A DNA stretch of 8,337 nt from an uncultured Oscillochloris sp. (GCA_903877945.1 CAIRFY010000640.1:1-8337), one strand, 5' to 3'; shown: positions 1 to 6,884, counted from the first letter of the stretch. The notes: generated by a model not told the origin, from the sequence alone. Program-made: numbers and translations.

Positions 1-190
1 ACGTGCGTAAAACAGTATCCACCGGAGAACCGGCTTCGTGCCTTCTGCACGATAGGGACGATCCCCTACACGTACAAGTGTATCACAGCCCTGCGCCGCT
101 TCACGCGGCGTAGGGGAGCGTCTACCGCCAGGGTGAGGCCGTACAAGCCTCATTCCTCCCGCCCGTAAACGGACGGGTTTCCTGAGGCTA
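1..190 (+). other. Candidate structured RNA or leader: chain of hairpins upstream of the first gene
   Basis: No gene is recognised here, but many complementary segments are visible. CCGG 22-25 pairs with 30-33, and CGTGC 37-41 with GCACG 47-51. TCCCCTA 62-68 pairs with TAGGGGA 111-117, enclosing CAC 69-71/GTG 78-80 and CGCCGC 94-99/GCGGCG 105-110. TGAGGC 134-139 pairs with GCCTCA 147-152, and CCCGT 162-166 with ACGGG 173-177. GCCTCA 147-152 can instead pair with TGAGGC 183-188, which contains the likely Shine-Dalgarno of the next gene. A + frame is open from base 1 to TAA 166-168 with a very basic tail, and a - frame is open from ATG at 153 to the window edge; neither is recognisable. By inference this is either a structured 5' leader or the 3' end of an IS200/IS605 TnpB element with its guide RNA scaffold. 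It could also be an ordinary 3' UTR of an upstream gene. Confidence 0.35.
184..187 (+). promoter_or_regulatory. Ribosome binding site of the first gene, inside a hairpin arm
   Basis: GAGG lies 8 bases before the ATG at 196. It sits inside TGAGGC 183-188, which can pair with GCCTCA 147-152, so the site could be hidden or exposed by alternative folding. The folding is inferred from complementarity only. Confidence 0.5.
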
Positions 191-195
191 ATTCT

Positions 196-849
196 ATGAA
201 CTACGAATGGCTCACACTGGTGCCTCTGGCGCAGGCAGTGATCACCCTGAGCCTGAGCGGCTTCGCGCTCCTCGTGATCTTTATGGCGGTTGGCGGTTAC
301 GGCGGCTACCAGTCGGGAATCCGCAACATCCTGACAATCGCACTCTGGTCGATCATCGCCTACATCACCTGCGTACAGGGCGGCAACGCGCTGGTGGATC
401 TGGTCAACCGGTTCTGGGAGAATTCACCACGAATCGTCGCCTTTGCTGTTGGCAGTGATGCGAACGCGGTCGCTCGCCTTGACCCACTGATTCAGGCAGG
501 TTTCCAAGTGCCGCTGTTCTTCCGGTTTGTGGCCTTCATCGTGTTGGTGATGTTCGGCTTCTTCTTCAACCGCAAGGCTGCATGGAAGGGGCCGGCCAGC
601 AAGGAGCCGCTTGGCAAGCCCCTGGGCCTCTTCGTCGGCGCACTGACCGCGCTGATCTGGACAAATGCGACGGTGGTGTTCTGGAGCGAGTTCAAGGCAA
701 GCGGCGGCGGCAGCTTCGATAACCCGGTCACCAATGTTCTGAACACGCTCCCCGATGCGAGCCTACTGCTCCCATCACTGATCGCTGTCTTCTTTCTCAT
801 CTTGGTCATCCTGGTCCTCTTCTACTTCCCGAAGGTCTGGAAGCCCTAG
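196..849 (+). CDS. Multi-pass membrane protein, possibly CvpA-like
   Basis: This 217-residue protein is mostly hydrophobic. Likely membrane segments lie at about residues 14-34, 42-61, 107-125, 142-163 and 191-212. A polar stretch (about 64-105) follows the second segment, and a Gly/Ser-rich stretch (about 168-178) precedes the last. The GGYGGYQSGIRNILTIALW run (33-51) and the LGKPLGLFVGALTALIW run (139-155) recall the two Gly-containing helices of CvpA-family proteins, in which a G-(F/Y)-x-x-G motif is followed by a helix. The resemblance is weak and the protein is longer than a typical CvpA of about 160 residues. The ATG is supported by GAGG 8 bases upstream. It lies 54 bases ahead of murC on the same strand, so co-transcription is possible. 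No catalytic motif is seen. That it is a real membrane protein is well supported; the family name is tentative. Confidence 0.75.
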   Translation: MNYEWLTLVPLAQAVITLSLSGFALLVIFMAVGGYGGYQSGIRNILTIALWSIIAYITCVQGGNALVDLVNRFWENSPRIVAFAVGSDANAVARLDPLIQAGFQVPLFFRFVAFIVLVMFGFFFNRKAAWKGPASKEPLGKPLGLFVGALTALIWTNATVVFWSEFKASGGGSFDNPVTNVLNTLPDASLLLPSLIAVFFLILVILVLFYFPKVWKP

Positions 850-859
850 TATGAACCGA

Positions 860-893
860 GCGGTTTGGGGGAGCGCTGCTTCCTCCAAACCGC
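860..893 (+). other. Strong hairpin between the membrane protein gene and murC
   Basis: GCGGTTTGG at 860-868 is the exact reverse complement of 885-893. The stem continues inward through 869-873 and 880-884 with two G-T pairs, giving about 14 pairs around a 6-base loop (874-879). No T-run follows, so it does not look like a standard intrinsic terminator. It ends 10 bases before the murC ATG and may affect murC translation or RNA processing. Confidence 0.6.
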
Positions 894-903
894 GCTCCCT
901 CCT

Positions 904-2316
904 ATGCACTACCATATTGTCGGCATCGCGGGCGCGGGGATGAGCGCCATCGCCAACCTGCTGCTTGACCAGGGCCACGCCGTGAGTGGGTCTGACCCGG
1001 CCCACAACCGGCTCAGCGCCGCCCTGTCTGCTCGCGGGGCGACGGTGTTCGTTGGCCACAGCCCGGCGCACGTGCGTGGGGCCGATGCGCTGGTGACCAC
1101 GGCGGCGGTGCGCGCCGACCACCCCGAACTGGCGGCGGCGCGCACGTTGGGCATCCCCGTTCTTAAACGTGGCGACCTCTGGCGCGACTGGTCGCAGCAA
1201 CGGCGGGTGGTGGCGGTGGCTGGTACCCACGGCAAGACGACGACAAGCGCGATGATTGCGGTGGCGCTGCGCGGAGCCGGGATGAACCCCGGCTTCCTTA
1301 TTGGAGCCGAGGTGCCCGACCTGGGCGGCAACGCGGCCTGGGGCGACCCGGACGCGCCCCTGGTGATCGAGGCCGATGAGTATGACCGGGCCTTCCTCAG
1401 CCTGCGCCCGGCTCTGGCGGTGATCACGAACATTGAGTGGGATCACCCGGACATCTACCCGAGCGCGGCGGAGTACGCCGATGCCTTCGCCCAGTTCGCC
1501 GCCAGCGTGACGAACCCCCGCCACCTGGTACTCTGTGGCGATGACCAGGGTGTAACCCAGATCAGCGCCCCCGAAGCGTGTTTCTACGGCATCGAGGAAC
1601 GCCTCGCCAGCGACCCGGTTTCCTGTCGGTTGGCTCCCTTCGACTGGACCGCCAGCGGGGTGACGGCGATTCCCGCCGGCGGGGTGAGCTTCGATGTCTG
1701 GCGCTACGACCGGCGGCGCATGGCCCAGCGCCGGGTAGGCACGCAGGCGCTGGCTCTCCCTGGCCTGCATAATGTGCGCAACGCCCTGGCCGCCCTGGCG
1801 TCCGCCGCGCTGCTAAACGCGGACATGTCCGGCGCATCAGCGGCTCTGTCCACCTTCCGGGGCAGCGCCCGCCGCTTTGAGTTACGGGGCGAGGCGAACG
1901 GGATAACGGTGATCGACGACTACGGACATCACCCCACTGAGGTGCGGGCGACTCTGGCGGCGGCGCGGATGCGCTACCCCGGACGGCGGATCGTCGCTTA
2001 CCTCCAGCCCCACACCTTCAGCCGTACCACGGCCCTGCTCGACCAGTGGCCCGACGCCTGTCTCGGGGCTGATATTCTGCTGGTGGGAGACATCTATGCC
2101 GCACGGGAGCAGGGCGACCCGACGGCACTGGCGCAAACTTTGGCCGGACGGATCGCCGCCGCCGGGGTGGACGCCCGCTACAGCGGCGATGTAGATACGA
2201 GCGCCGCAGCCCTGATTGGTCTGGCCCATCCCGGCGATGTGGTGATTACCCTCGGCGCAGGCGACGGGGATCGGGTGGGAGGGGAATTGCTGAAAAATAT
2301 GAGTTATGGAATATAG
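904..2316 (+). CDS. murC: UDP-N-acetylmuramate--L-alanine ligase MurC
   Basis: This cytoplasmic Mur ligase joins L-alanine to UDP-MurNAc using ATP, the first step of stem peptide assembly. From the ATG at 904 the protein has 470 residues, normal for MurC. The N-terminal Rossmann domain opens with HIVGIAGAGMSAIA (4-17), the MurC form of the glycine-rich motif. The ATP P-loop GTHGKTTT is at 107-114. EADEYD (156-161), NIEWDHPD (176-183) and HNVRNALAA (289-297) mark the central domain. FRGSARRFE (318-326), DDYGHHPTEV (338-347), QPHTFSRT (368-375) and GAGD (451-454) mark the C-terminal domain. The frame extends upstream to a TTG at 865, but that start lies inside a hairpin and adds 13 residues ahead of the conserved N-terminus, so 904 is preferred. 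No clear Shine-Dalgarno precedes it. murB follows after about 100 bases. Confidence 0.95.
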   Translation: MHYHIVGIAGAGMSAIANLLLDQGHAVSGSDPAHNRLSAALSARGATVFVGHSPAHVRGADALVTTAAVRADHPELAAARTLGIPVLKRGDLWRDWSQQRRVVAVAGTHGKTTTSAMIAVALRGAGMNPGFLIGAEVPDLGGNAAWGDPDAPLVIEADEYDRAFLSLRPALAVITNIEWDHPDIYPSAAEYADAFAQFAASVTNPRHLVLCGDDQGVTQISAPEACFYGIEERLASDPVSCRLAPFDWTASGVTAIPAGGVSFDVWRYDRRRMAQRRVGTQALALPGLHNVRNALAALASAALLNADMSGASAALSTFRGSARRFELRGEANGITVIDDYGHHPTEVRATLAAARMRYPGRRIVAYLQPHTFSRTTALLDQWPDACLGADILLVGDIYAAREQGDPTALAQTLAGRIAAAGVDARYSGDVDTSAAALIGLAHPGDVVITLGAGDGDRVGGELLKNMSYGI

Positions 2317-2413
2317 AGGCGAAATACTTGGTTTATAGGTTTATCAGCCTTATCCGATGGATGTATATTGGGCCAAATACTGCCCTCTACGGGTCGTAAT
2401 ACATGGCAACGTA
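2317..2413. other. A/T-richer spacer between murC and murB
   Basis: This gap is visibly richer in A and T than the genes around it. It contains a direct repeat, GGC-N-AAATACT, at 2318-2328 and 2381-2391, and an interrupted palindrome TTGG-G-CCAA at 2379-2387. It could hold a promoter for murB and the genes after it, but no convincing -35/-10 pair is visible. The murB frame is open back to an ATG at 2357, so part of this gap may be coding. Confidence 0.35.
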
Positions 2414-3316
2414 ATGATACAATTTATGGTACCACCCATACCCCTCACTGAGGCCGAGCCAATGACTCGGCACACATCGTGGCAAATCGGCGGGCCAGCC
2501 CGCTACTACGCCGAGATCCACAGCGTCGCCCATGCTCGCGCACTGGCCGCATGGGCGCACGAAGTCGGGGTGGAACTGATCTGGGTGGGTGGAGGGACGA
2601 ACCTACTGGTGCGCGACGCCGGGTTCCCTGGTCTGATCGCCCGCTACCGCGCTCGGACGTGGCAGATCGACGATCTCGGCGATGCCGCGATCCTACGGGT
2701 TGATGCCGGAGTGTCACTCGCGGGGATCGCCCGACGCATGGCCGCAATGGGCTGGGGCGGCATGGAGTGGGCTGAGGGCGTGCCGGGGACCATCGGCGGC
2801 GCGGTCTTCGGGAACGCGGGTTGCTACGGCGGCGATATGGCCGGGTTGCTCCAGAGCGTCAGGATCATGGTCGGTACCGAAGAGGAAGATTGGCCCGTCG
2901 AGCGAATGGCCTACAGCTACCGGAGCAGCGCCCTGAAGGAGAATGTCGCTCATACATCCGGCACGCCGCCCCTCATTCTGGTCGCCGACCTGCGGCTGCG
3001 CCGGGACGATCCGGTCGCTCTGGTCGCCGCCATGACCCACATCGCCACGGAGCGTAAGGCCAAAACTCCCTGGGGAAGTTCGTGCGGCAGCGTGTTTAAG
3101 AACCCGCCCGGCCAAAGCTCTGGCCAGATGATCGAGCGCGCTGGACTGAAAGGAATGCGGGTGGGCAACGCGGAGGTCAGCCAGCGCCACGCCAACTATA
3201 TCGTCAACCTGGGCGGAGCCACGAGCGACGATGTCCTGAGCCTGATCGCACTTGTCCAGGAGACTGTTCGGCGTCAGTTCGGCGTCGATCTTGAGCTTGA
3301 GGTGCGGGTGATATGA
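2414..3316 (+). CDS. murB: UDP-N-acetylenolpyruvoylglucosamine reductase MurB
   Basis: This FAD-dependent cytoplasmic enzyme uses NADPH to reduce UDP-GlcNAc-enolpyruvate to UDP-MurNAc, the substrate of MurC encoded just upstream. From the ATG at 2414 it has 300 residues, matching the shorter type II MurB. The conserved N-terminus EPMTRHTSWQIGGPA (15-29) is followed by the FAD-binding motif VGGGTNLLV (58-66). GMEWAEGVPGTIGGAVFGNAG (116-136), YSYRSS (167-172) and CGSVFKNP (224-231, with the catalytic serine) follow. The C-terminal LELEV holds the catalytic glutamate at about 296. The frame also offers ATGs at 2357 and 2426, and none has a clear Shine-Dalgarno. The ATG at 2462 has GAGG upstream but would cut into the conserved EPMTRHTSW region, so it is rejected. 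The stop overlaps the ddl start by ATGA, pointing to translational coupling. Confidence 0.94.
   Translation: MIQFMVPPIPLTEAEPMTRHTSWQIGGPARYYAEIHSVAHARALAAWAHEVGVELIWVGGGTNLLVRDAGFPGLIARYRARTWQIDDLGDAAILRVDAGVSLAGIARRMAAMGWGGMEWAEGVPGTIGGAVFGNAGCYGGDMAGLLQSVRIMVGTEEEDWPVERMAYSYRSSALKENVAHTSGTPPLILVADLRLRRDDPVALVAAMTHIATERKAKTPWGSSCGSVFKNPPGQSSGQMIERAGLKGMRVGNAEVSQRHANYIVNLGGATSDDVLSLIALVQETVRRQFGVDLELEVRVI
3299..3304 (+). promoter_or_regulatory. Ribosome binding site of ddl inside the end of murB
   Basis: GAGGTG lies 8 bases before the ddl ATG at 3313 and is embedded in the last codons of murB. Together with the ATGA overlap this fixes the ddl start. Confidence 0.7.
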
Positions 3317-4416
3317 AGAAATTAATTGCAGTCTTATTCGGCGGCCAAAGCGGTGAGCACGAGGTTTCCCTCGTCTCGGCCCAGGCAGTGATCGCCGCCC
3401 TTGACCAAAAAAAATATCAGGTGCTGCCGGTCGGTATCACCAAAGATGGGCGCTGGCTGACCGGGCCAGGGGCCATGCCCGCCCTGCTGTCCGCCGCCGA
3501 CCCGGCGCTCCTGCCGGCCAGCGCGGCGGCGGGGGCGCATTATTCGGAGGATCGCCTAGGCGAACTGGAAGATGCGGTCGCCGCCCCGGCGCTGGGGCTG
3601 CCCACCGTGGCCCGTATGCTCCCGCCCGGCGTCGATGTGGTCTTCCCGGTACTCCACGGCCCCATGGGTGAGGACGGCACTGTGCAAGGGCTGCTGGAGT
3701 TGGCGGGAGTGGCCTACGTGGGCTGCGGGGTGGCCGCCAGCGCCGTCGGCATGGATAAGGCGCTGATGAAGGCGGCCTTCGCCGCTGCCGACTTGCCCCT
3801 GCTGCCCTGGCTGTTGGTGCGCCGCACGGACTGGCAGCGCGATCCGCAGGCTACCTACGTCGCTGTTGAGGGCGCACTGCGCTACCCAGTCTTCGTTAAG
3901 CCTGCTAATATGGGTAGTAGTGTGGGTGTCGGTAAGGCCAAGGATCGCACTGGTCTGGAACACGCCATCGCCGAGGCCGCCCGCTACGACCGGCGGATCG
4001 TGGTCGAGCAGGGCGTCCCGGCCCGCGAGATCGAGATCAGCGTACTGGGCAACGAGAACCCCGAGGCCAGCGTCCCCGGCGAGGTGGTGCCCTCCGGCGA
4101 GTGGTACGATTACAATGCCAAGTATATTGATGGCCAGTCGGCCATCCACATCCCGGCACCGATTGACGCTGCCCTGGCTGATACCGTGCGCTCCCTGGCC
4201 GCCCGCGCCTTCCTGTCCATCGACGGTGCGGGCCTGGCCCGCGTCGATTTCCTGCTCGACAAGGAGACTGGCGAACTCTGGATCAACGAGGTCAACACCA
4301 TGCCTGGTTTTACGCCGATCAGTATGTACGCCAAGATGTGGGCCGCCAGCGGGCTCAGTTACTCAGATCTGCTCGACCGCCTGATCGCCCTGGCTCTGGA
4401 GCGGAAGCAATCATGA
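3313..4416 (+). CDS. ddl: D-alanine--D-alanine ligase
   Basis: This ATP-grasp enzyme of 367 residues joins two D-alanines into the dipeptide that MurF adds to the peptidoglycan stem. The N-terminal signature VLFGGQSGEHEVSLVSA (7-23) includes Glu15, equivalent to the substrate-binding glutamate of E. coli DdlB. HGPMGEDGTVQG (115-126) and the ATP-grasp strand FVKPANMGSSVGV (194-206) follow. The omega-loop segment YDYNAKY (265-271) ends in tyrosine, which in this family goes with D-Ala-D-Ala rather than D-Ala-D-Lac synthesis. The metal-binding residues are Asp312, Glu326 and Asn328, in ARVDF and INEVNTMPGFTPISMY. The start overlaps the murB stop and has a good ribosome binding site. The stop codon TGA (4414-4416) is also the first three bases of the inverted heptamer array ahead of ftsQ. 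Confidence 0.96.
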   Translation: MKKLIAVLFGGQSGEHEVSLVSAQAVIAALDQKKYQVLPVGITKDGRWLTGPGAMPALLSAADPALLPASAAAGAHYSEDRLGELEDAVAAPALGLPTVARMLPPGVDVVFPVLHGPMGEDGTVQGLLELAGVAYVGCGVAASAVGMDKALMKAAFAAADLPLLPWLLVRRTDWQRDPQATYVAVEGALRYPVFVKPANMGSSVGVGKAKDRTGLEHAIAEAARYDRRIVVEQGVPAREIEISVLGNENPEASVPGEVVPSGEWYDYNAKYIDGQSAIHIPAPIDAALADTVRSLAARAFLSIDGAGLARVDFLLDKETGELWINEVNTMPGFTPISMYAKMWAASGLSYSDLLDRLIALALERKQS

Positions 4417-4465
4417 ATGCTGAATGTTGAATGATACATTCAACATTCAGCATTCAACATTCAAT
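4414..4465. repeat. Inverted heptamer array between ddl and ftsQ
   Basis: Three 7-base units of consensus TGAATGN (4414-4434) face four units of consensus RCATTCA (4436-4463). Bases 4414-4433 are an exact 20-base reverse complement of 4437-4456, with a 3-base loop, so the RNA would form a near-perfect hairpin. The first unit starts exactly at the ddl stop codon. The units on the left carry ATGs at 4417, 4424 and 4431, one in each frame; only 4424 is in frame with ftsQ. The arrangement resembles the heptanucleotide short tandem repeats known from filamentous cyanobacteria. Confidence 0.9.
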
Positions 4466-4468
4466 CCT

Positions 4469-5314
4469 ATGGACTACAACGCACCAAATACCCGCCAGCG
4501 TATCGCCGCCCGCCGCCTCGCCCGCCAAGGCCGTCCGGTCGAGGGTGGCTCACAGGTGCGCCCTGATGTCCGCCGGGCCACCCTCGACTGGCTGCGCAGC
4601 GGCAGGCTGCCCAGCCTGCTGATCTTCCTGGCGAGCGTGGGTACCCTGGCCTACCTGCTCACCGCCGGACGCTACAGTGTGCAGCAGGTGACGGTCGAGG
4701 GAGCCGACGCACTCAAGGCGGATCAGGTGATCGCCGTGTCCGGCATCCTTGGTCAGTCAATCTGGTTTGTGGGAACCGCAGAGACCGAGGCTCGCCTACG
4801 GATGAACCCGTATATCGAGTCCGCCCGCGTACACCTAGCCCTTCCCGACCGTGCGGTGATCCAGGTGGTCGAGCGTCGGCCCGAGGTGCGCTGGCAGGCC
4901 GGGAGTATCCAGTACCTCGTCGATGGCCGAGGCCAGGTCATTGCCGCTGCGCAAGAGCCTGCCAAGCCTGACGTTCTTGTGATCATCGACCGGACAACCC
5001 CTGAGCTGAAGCCGGGCGACCAGATCGATATCGATGCCTTGAACCTGACCCGCGCCCTGGCCCTGCGGCTACCCATCGAGCTCGCCCTCACCCCAGCCCA
5101 GATCGGCTGGGACTTTGGAATCGGCGTCTATGTGCGCTCAACAACAGGACAGACGATCATTTTTGGCCAGAACTCGCAGCTCGACCGCAAGCTCGCTGTT
5201 CTTAACGCGCTGCTGAAAGATAAGACACCCTTCACCTACATCGATCTCCGCCCGTCTAACCCGTTTTATCAGAATGATCAGCGGCCTGCAGTCACGAGCC
5301 GACCCCAGCCCTAA
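4469..5314 (+). CDS. ftsQ: Cell division protein FtsQ/DivIB
   Basis: FtsQ is a bitopic membrane protein that ties early and late divisome parts together (FtsB/FtsL in other bacteria). From the ATG at 4469 it has 281 residues. These comprise a basic, Arg-rich cytoplasmic tail (about 8-46), one membrane helix (47-65, LPSLLIFLASVGTLAYLLT), and a POTRA domain (about 69-137) from YSVQQVTVEGADAL to VIQVVERRPEVRW. An outer FtsQ domain follows, ending near TYIDLRPSNPFYQ (256-267). The order of domains and the VERRPEV and IDLR motifs are typical. The frame extends back to an ATG at 4424, but the extra 15 residues are entirely encoded by the inverted heptamer array, so 4469 is preferred. Neither start has a Shine-Dalgarno. 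A Pro/Arg-rich tail ends the protein. The start remains the least certain point. Confidence 0.9.
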   Translation: MDYNAPNTRQRIAARRLARQGRPVEGGSQVRPDVRRATLDWLRSGRLPSLLIFLASVGTLAYLLTAGRYSVQQVTVEGADALKADQVIAVSGILGQSIWFVGTAETEARLRMNPYIESARVHLALPDRAVIQVVERRPEVRWQAGSIQYLVDGRGQVIAAAQEPAKPDVLVIIDRTTPELKPGDQIDIDALNLTRALALRLPIELALTPAQIGWDFGIGVYVRSTTGQTIIFGQNSQLDRKLAVLNALLKDKTPFTYIDLRPSNPFYQNDQRPAVTSRPQP

Positions 5315-5319
5315 AGAAT

Positions 5320-5510
5320 GCAGATTGTCGATTGTCAATTGCCGGTGACCATGTGGTTTAGACCAATCTACAATACGTGTGCACGGACAAGGTTCCACGG
5401 AACAGGTAAGAGGTTGGGAGTATCAGTAAGCCCTTTTTGCTGGCAAACTGTAGAGTTGTCAGAAACCTTGTCATAATCTACAATCTACAATCTGCAACCT
5501 GCAATCGGAA
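5320..5510. repeat. Inverted heptamer arrays flanking the ftsQ-ftsA spacer
   Basis: The 204-base spacer between ftsQ and ftsA holds no gene. On the left, 5320-5345 carries 7-base units of the form GATTGTC. On the right, 5475-5510 carries units of the form AATCTAC, AATCTGC and AACCTGC. The left stretch 5320-5341 and the right stretch 5474-5495 are reverse complements at about 18 of 22 positions. A further AATCTAC copy lies at 5365-5371. Between the arrays, GACAAGGTT (5386-5394) and AACCTTGTC (5464-5472) form a second, exact inverted pair. No clear promoter was found. Confidence 0.8.
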
Positions 5511-5513
5511 GAG
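5507..5513 (+). promoter_or_regulatory. Probable ribosome binding site of ftsA
   Basis: GGAAGAG lies 5 bases before the ATG at 5519, directly after the last heptamer unit. It is a moderate match to a Shine-Dalgarno sequence and supports the 5519 start. Confidence 0.5.
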
Positions 5514-5518
5514 AAGCT

Positions 5519-6769
5519 ATGCAGCGCACCATTGTTGGCATTGATGTCGGAACCACTAAGATCTGTACTATTGTGGCCCAGGTTTCCGACTCGGGGAGCC
5601 TGAATATTCTTGGGGTGGGCCTCACACCAAGTAAGGGTCTCGATAAGGGTGTGGTGGTGAACATCGACGACGCTGTCAACGCCATCGCTACCAGCATCGA
5701 GAAGGCCGAGCGGCTAAGCGGATACCGCATCGGCACGGCGTTTGTGGGTGTCGCCGGTCGTCATATCTCTTCACTCAACAGCCGTGGGGTCGTGGCGGTG
5801 CAGCGGCCCGATCACGAGATCACCCGCAACGATGTTGCACGTGCGGTCGAGTCGGCGCAGGCGGTGGCTATCCCCACCCAACGCGAGATCATTCATGTTA
5901 TCCCCAGAGCTTACGTGGTAGACGGGCACGAGGGCATCCGTGACCCGATTGGCATGAGCGGCTTCCGCTTGGAGGTGGAGACTCACATCGTCACGGGCGA
6001 GGTGATGGCCATCCAGAACCTGATCAAGAGCGTGCAGCGGGCTGGCGTTGAGATCGACGACCTGGTACTCCAGCCCCTGGCCTCGGGCGAGGCGGTACTC
6101 ACCGCCGAGGACAAGGATCGCGGGGTGATGCTGGTGGATATGGGCGGCGGCACCACCGACATCGCCATTTTTGTGCAGGGCGGCGTCTGGCACACCAGCG
6201 TGCTGCCGATAGGCGGCGTCCACTTCACCAACGATATTGTGTACGTACTCCATACACCCCACAACACTGCCGAGTACCTCAAGCTGAAGTACGGCTCGGC
6301 TATGGCGGGAGATCCGCCAGACGAGGGAGATCTCTTCGACCTAATCGACGCCGAGAGCCTGACCGTGGGCGAGAAGCAACAAATCAGCCGCCATTTGCTC
6401 AACGAGATCATCCAGGCTCGTGCCGAGCAGGTGGTTGAACTTATTTATAACGAGATCAAGCGCAGCGGATATGATGGTATGCTGCCCGCTGGAATTGTCC
6501 TTACCGGCGGAGCAGCACAACTGACAGGTTTCGATGATCTGGTGCGCGAGATGCTGGGCATACCGGTGCGAATCGGTGTGCCTGGAGATCTGACCGGACT
6601 GGCCGACTCGCTCGAAAGCCCATCCTACGCCACGGGCGTGGGTCTTTTACGCTGGGGTTCACGCCACGGGCAATCAGTCCTCGGCCCGTCTCACCGCGCC
6701 GATGATCGGCAGGGCTGGGGGAATGCTTACGACCGATTCAAGGGGTGGTTGAGGGAGTTTTTGCCCTGA
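5519..6769 (+). CDS. ftsA: Cell division protein FtsA
   Basis: FtsA is an actin-fold ATPase that anchors FtsZ filaments to the cytoplasmic membrane and recruits later division proteins. This copy has 416 residues, normal for the family. The phosphate-1 motif IVGIDVGTTKI (5-15) opens domain 1A. The FtsA-specific 1C subdomain lies at about 80-165, with VGVAGRHISSLNSRG at 76-90 just before and within it. The phosphate-2 motif VMLVDMGGGTTDIAIF is at 203-218, IGGVHFTNDI at 231-240, and the adenosine motif GIVLTGGAAQLTGF at 325-338. After a polar linker (about 381-402) the protein ends in the amphipathic helix YDRFKGWLREFLP (404-416), the expected membrane-targeting sequence. It ends 115 bases before ftsZ, its partner. 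No abnormality is seen. Confidence 0.97.
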   Translation: MQRTIVGIDVGTTKICTIVAQVSDSGSLNILGVGLTPSKGLDKGVVVNIDDAVNAIATSIEKAERLSGYRIGTAFVGVAGRHISSLNSRGVVAVQRPDHEITRNDVARAVESAQAVAIPTQREIIHVIPRAYVVDGHEGIRDPIGMSGFRLEVETHIVTGEVMAIQNLIKSVQRAGVEIDDLVLQPLASGEAVLTAEDKDRGVMLVDMGGGTTDIAIFVQGGVWHTSVLPIGGVHFTNDIVYVLHTPHNTAEYLKLKYGSAMAGDPPDEGDLFDLIDAESLTVGEKQQISRHLLNEIIQARAEQVVELIYNEIKRSGYDGMLPAGIVLTGGAAQLTGFDDLVREMLGIPVRIGVPGDLTGLADSLESPSYATGVGLLRWGSRHGQSVLGPSHRADDRQGWGNAYDRFKGWLREFLP

Positions 6770-6773
6770 GAGC

Positions 6774-6863
6774 GGGAATAGGGCGGAGGGAACAGGGCAA
6801 CCTGGAACCTATGCCCTACACCTTGCTCCTGTCCTGTTCCTTGTTTCCTGTTCCCTGTTCCCT
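6774..6863. repeat. Inverted heptamer arrays in the ftsA-ftsZ spacer
   Basis: Left of centre, 6774-6801 holds four 7-base units related to GGGAACA. Right of centre, 6834-6861 holds four units, three exactly CTGTTCC (6834-6840, 6848-6854, 6855-6861) and one TTGTTTC. The two sides are imperfect reverse complements of each other, and AGGGC 6794-6798 with GCCCT 6813-6817 adds an inner stem. The array stops 7 bases before the ftsZ ribosome binding site. Small reading frames across it are by-products of the repeat. Confidence 0.85.
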
Positions 6864-6870
6864 ACTTTCG

Positions 6871-6875
6871 AGGAG
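6871..6875 (+). promoter_or_regulatory. Ribosome binding site of ftsZ
   Basis: AGGAG lies 9 bases before the ATG at 6885 and is among the clearest Shine-Dalgarno sequences in the window. An earlier ATG at 6878 is only 2 bases from it and opens a frame of seven codons, so it is not the start. Confidence 0.8.
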
Positions 6876-6884
6876 TAATGTACG

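Noticed and set aside
162..180. Intrinsic terminator upstream of the first gene
   Set aside because: The stem has only five pairs and is followed by just three T residues, and it sits within a larger set of alternative pairings.
775..1770. Long reading frame on the - strand opposite murC (331 codons)
   Set aside because: It lies antisense to well-supported murC motifs, its translation is rich in Arg, Ala, His and Gly with no domain, and GC-rich codon bias readily opens such frames.
2450..2464. Alternative murB start at 2462 with GAGG upstream
   Set aside because: It would remove the first residues of the conserved EPMTRHTSW region. The methionine there is commonly an internal residue of MurB.
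5456..5480. Possible promoter TTGTCA with TAATCT ahead of ftsA
   Set aside because: The two boxes are only about 12 bases apart, too close for a standard sigma-70 promoter, and the second box is part of the heptamer array.
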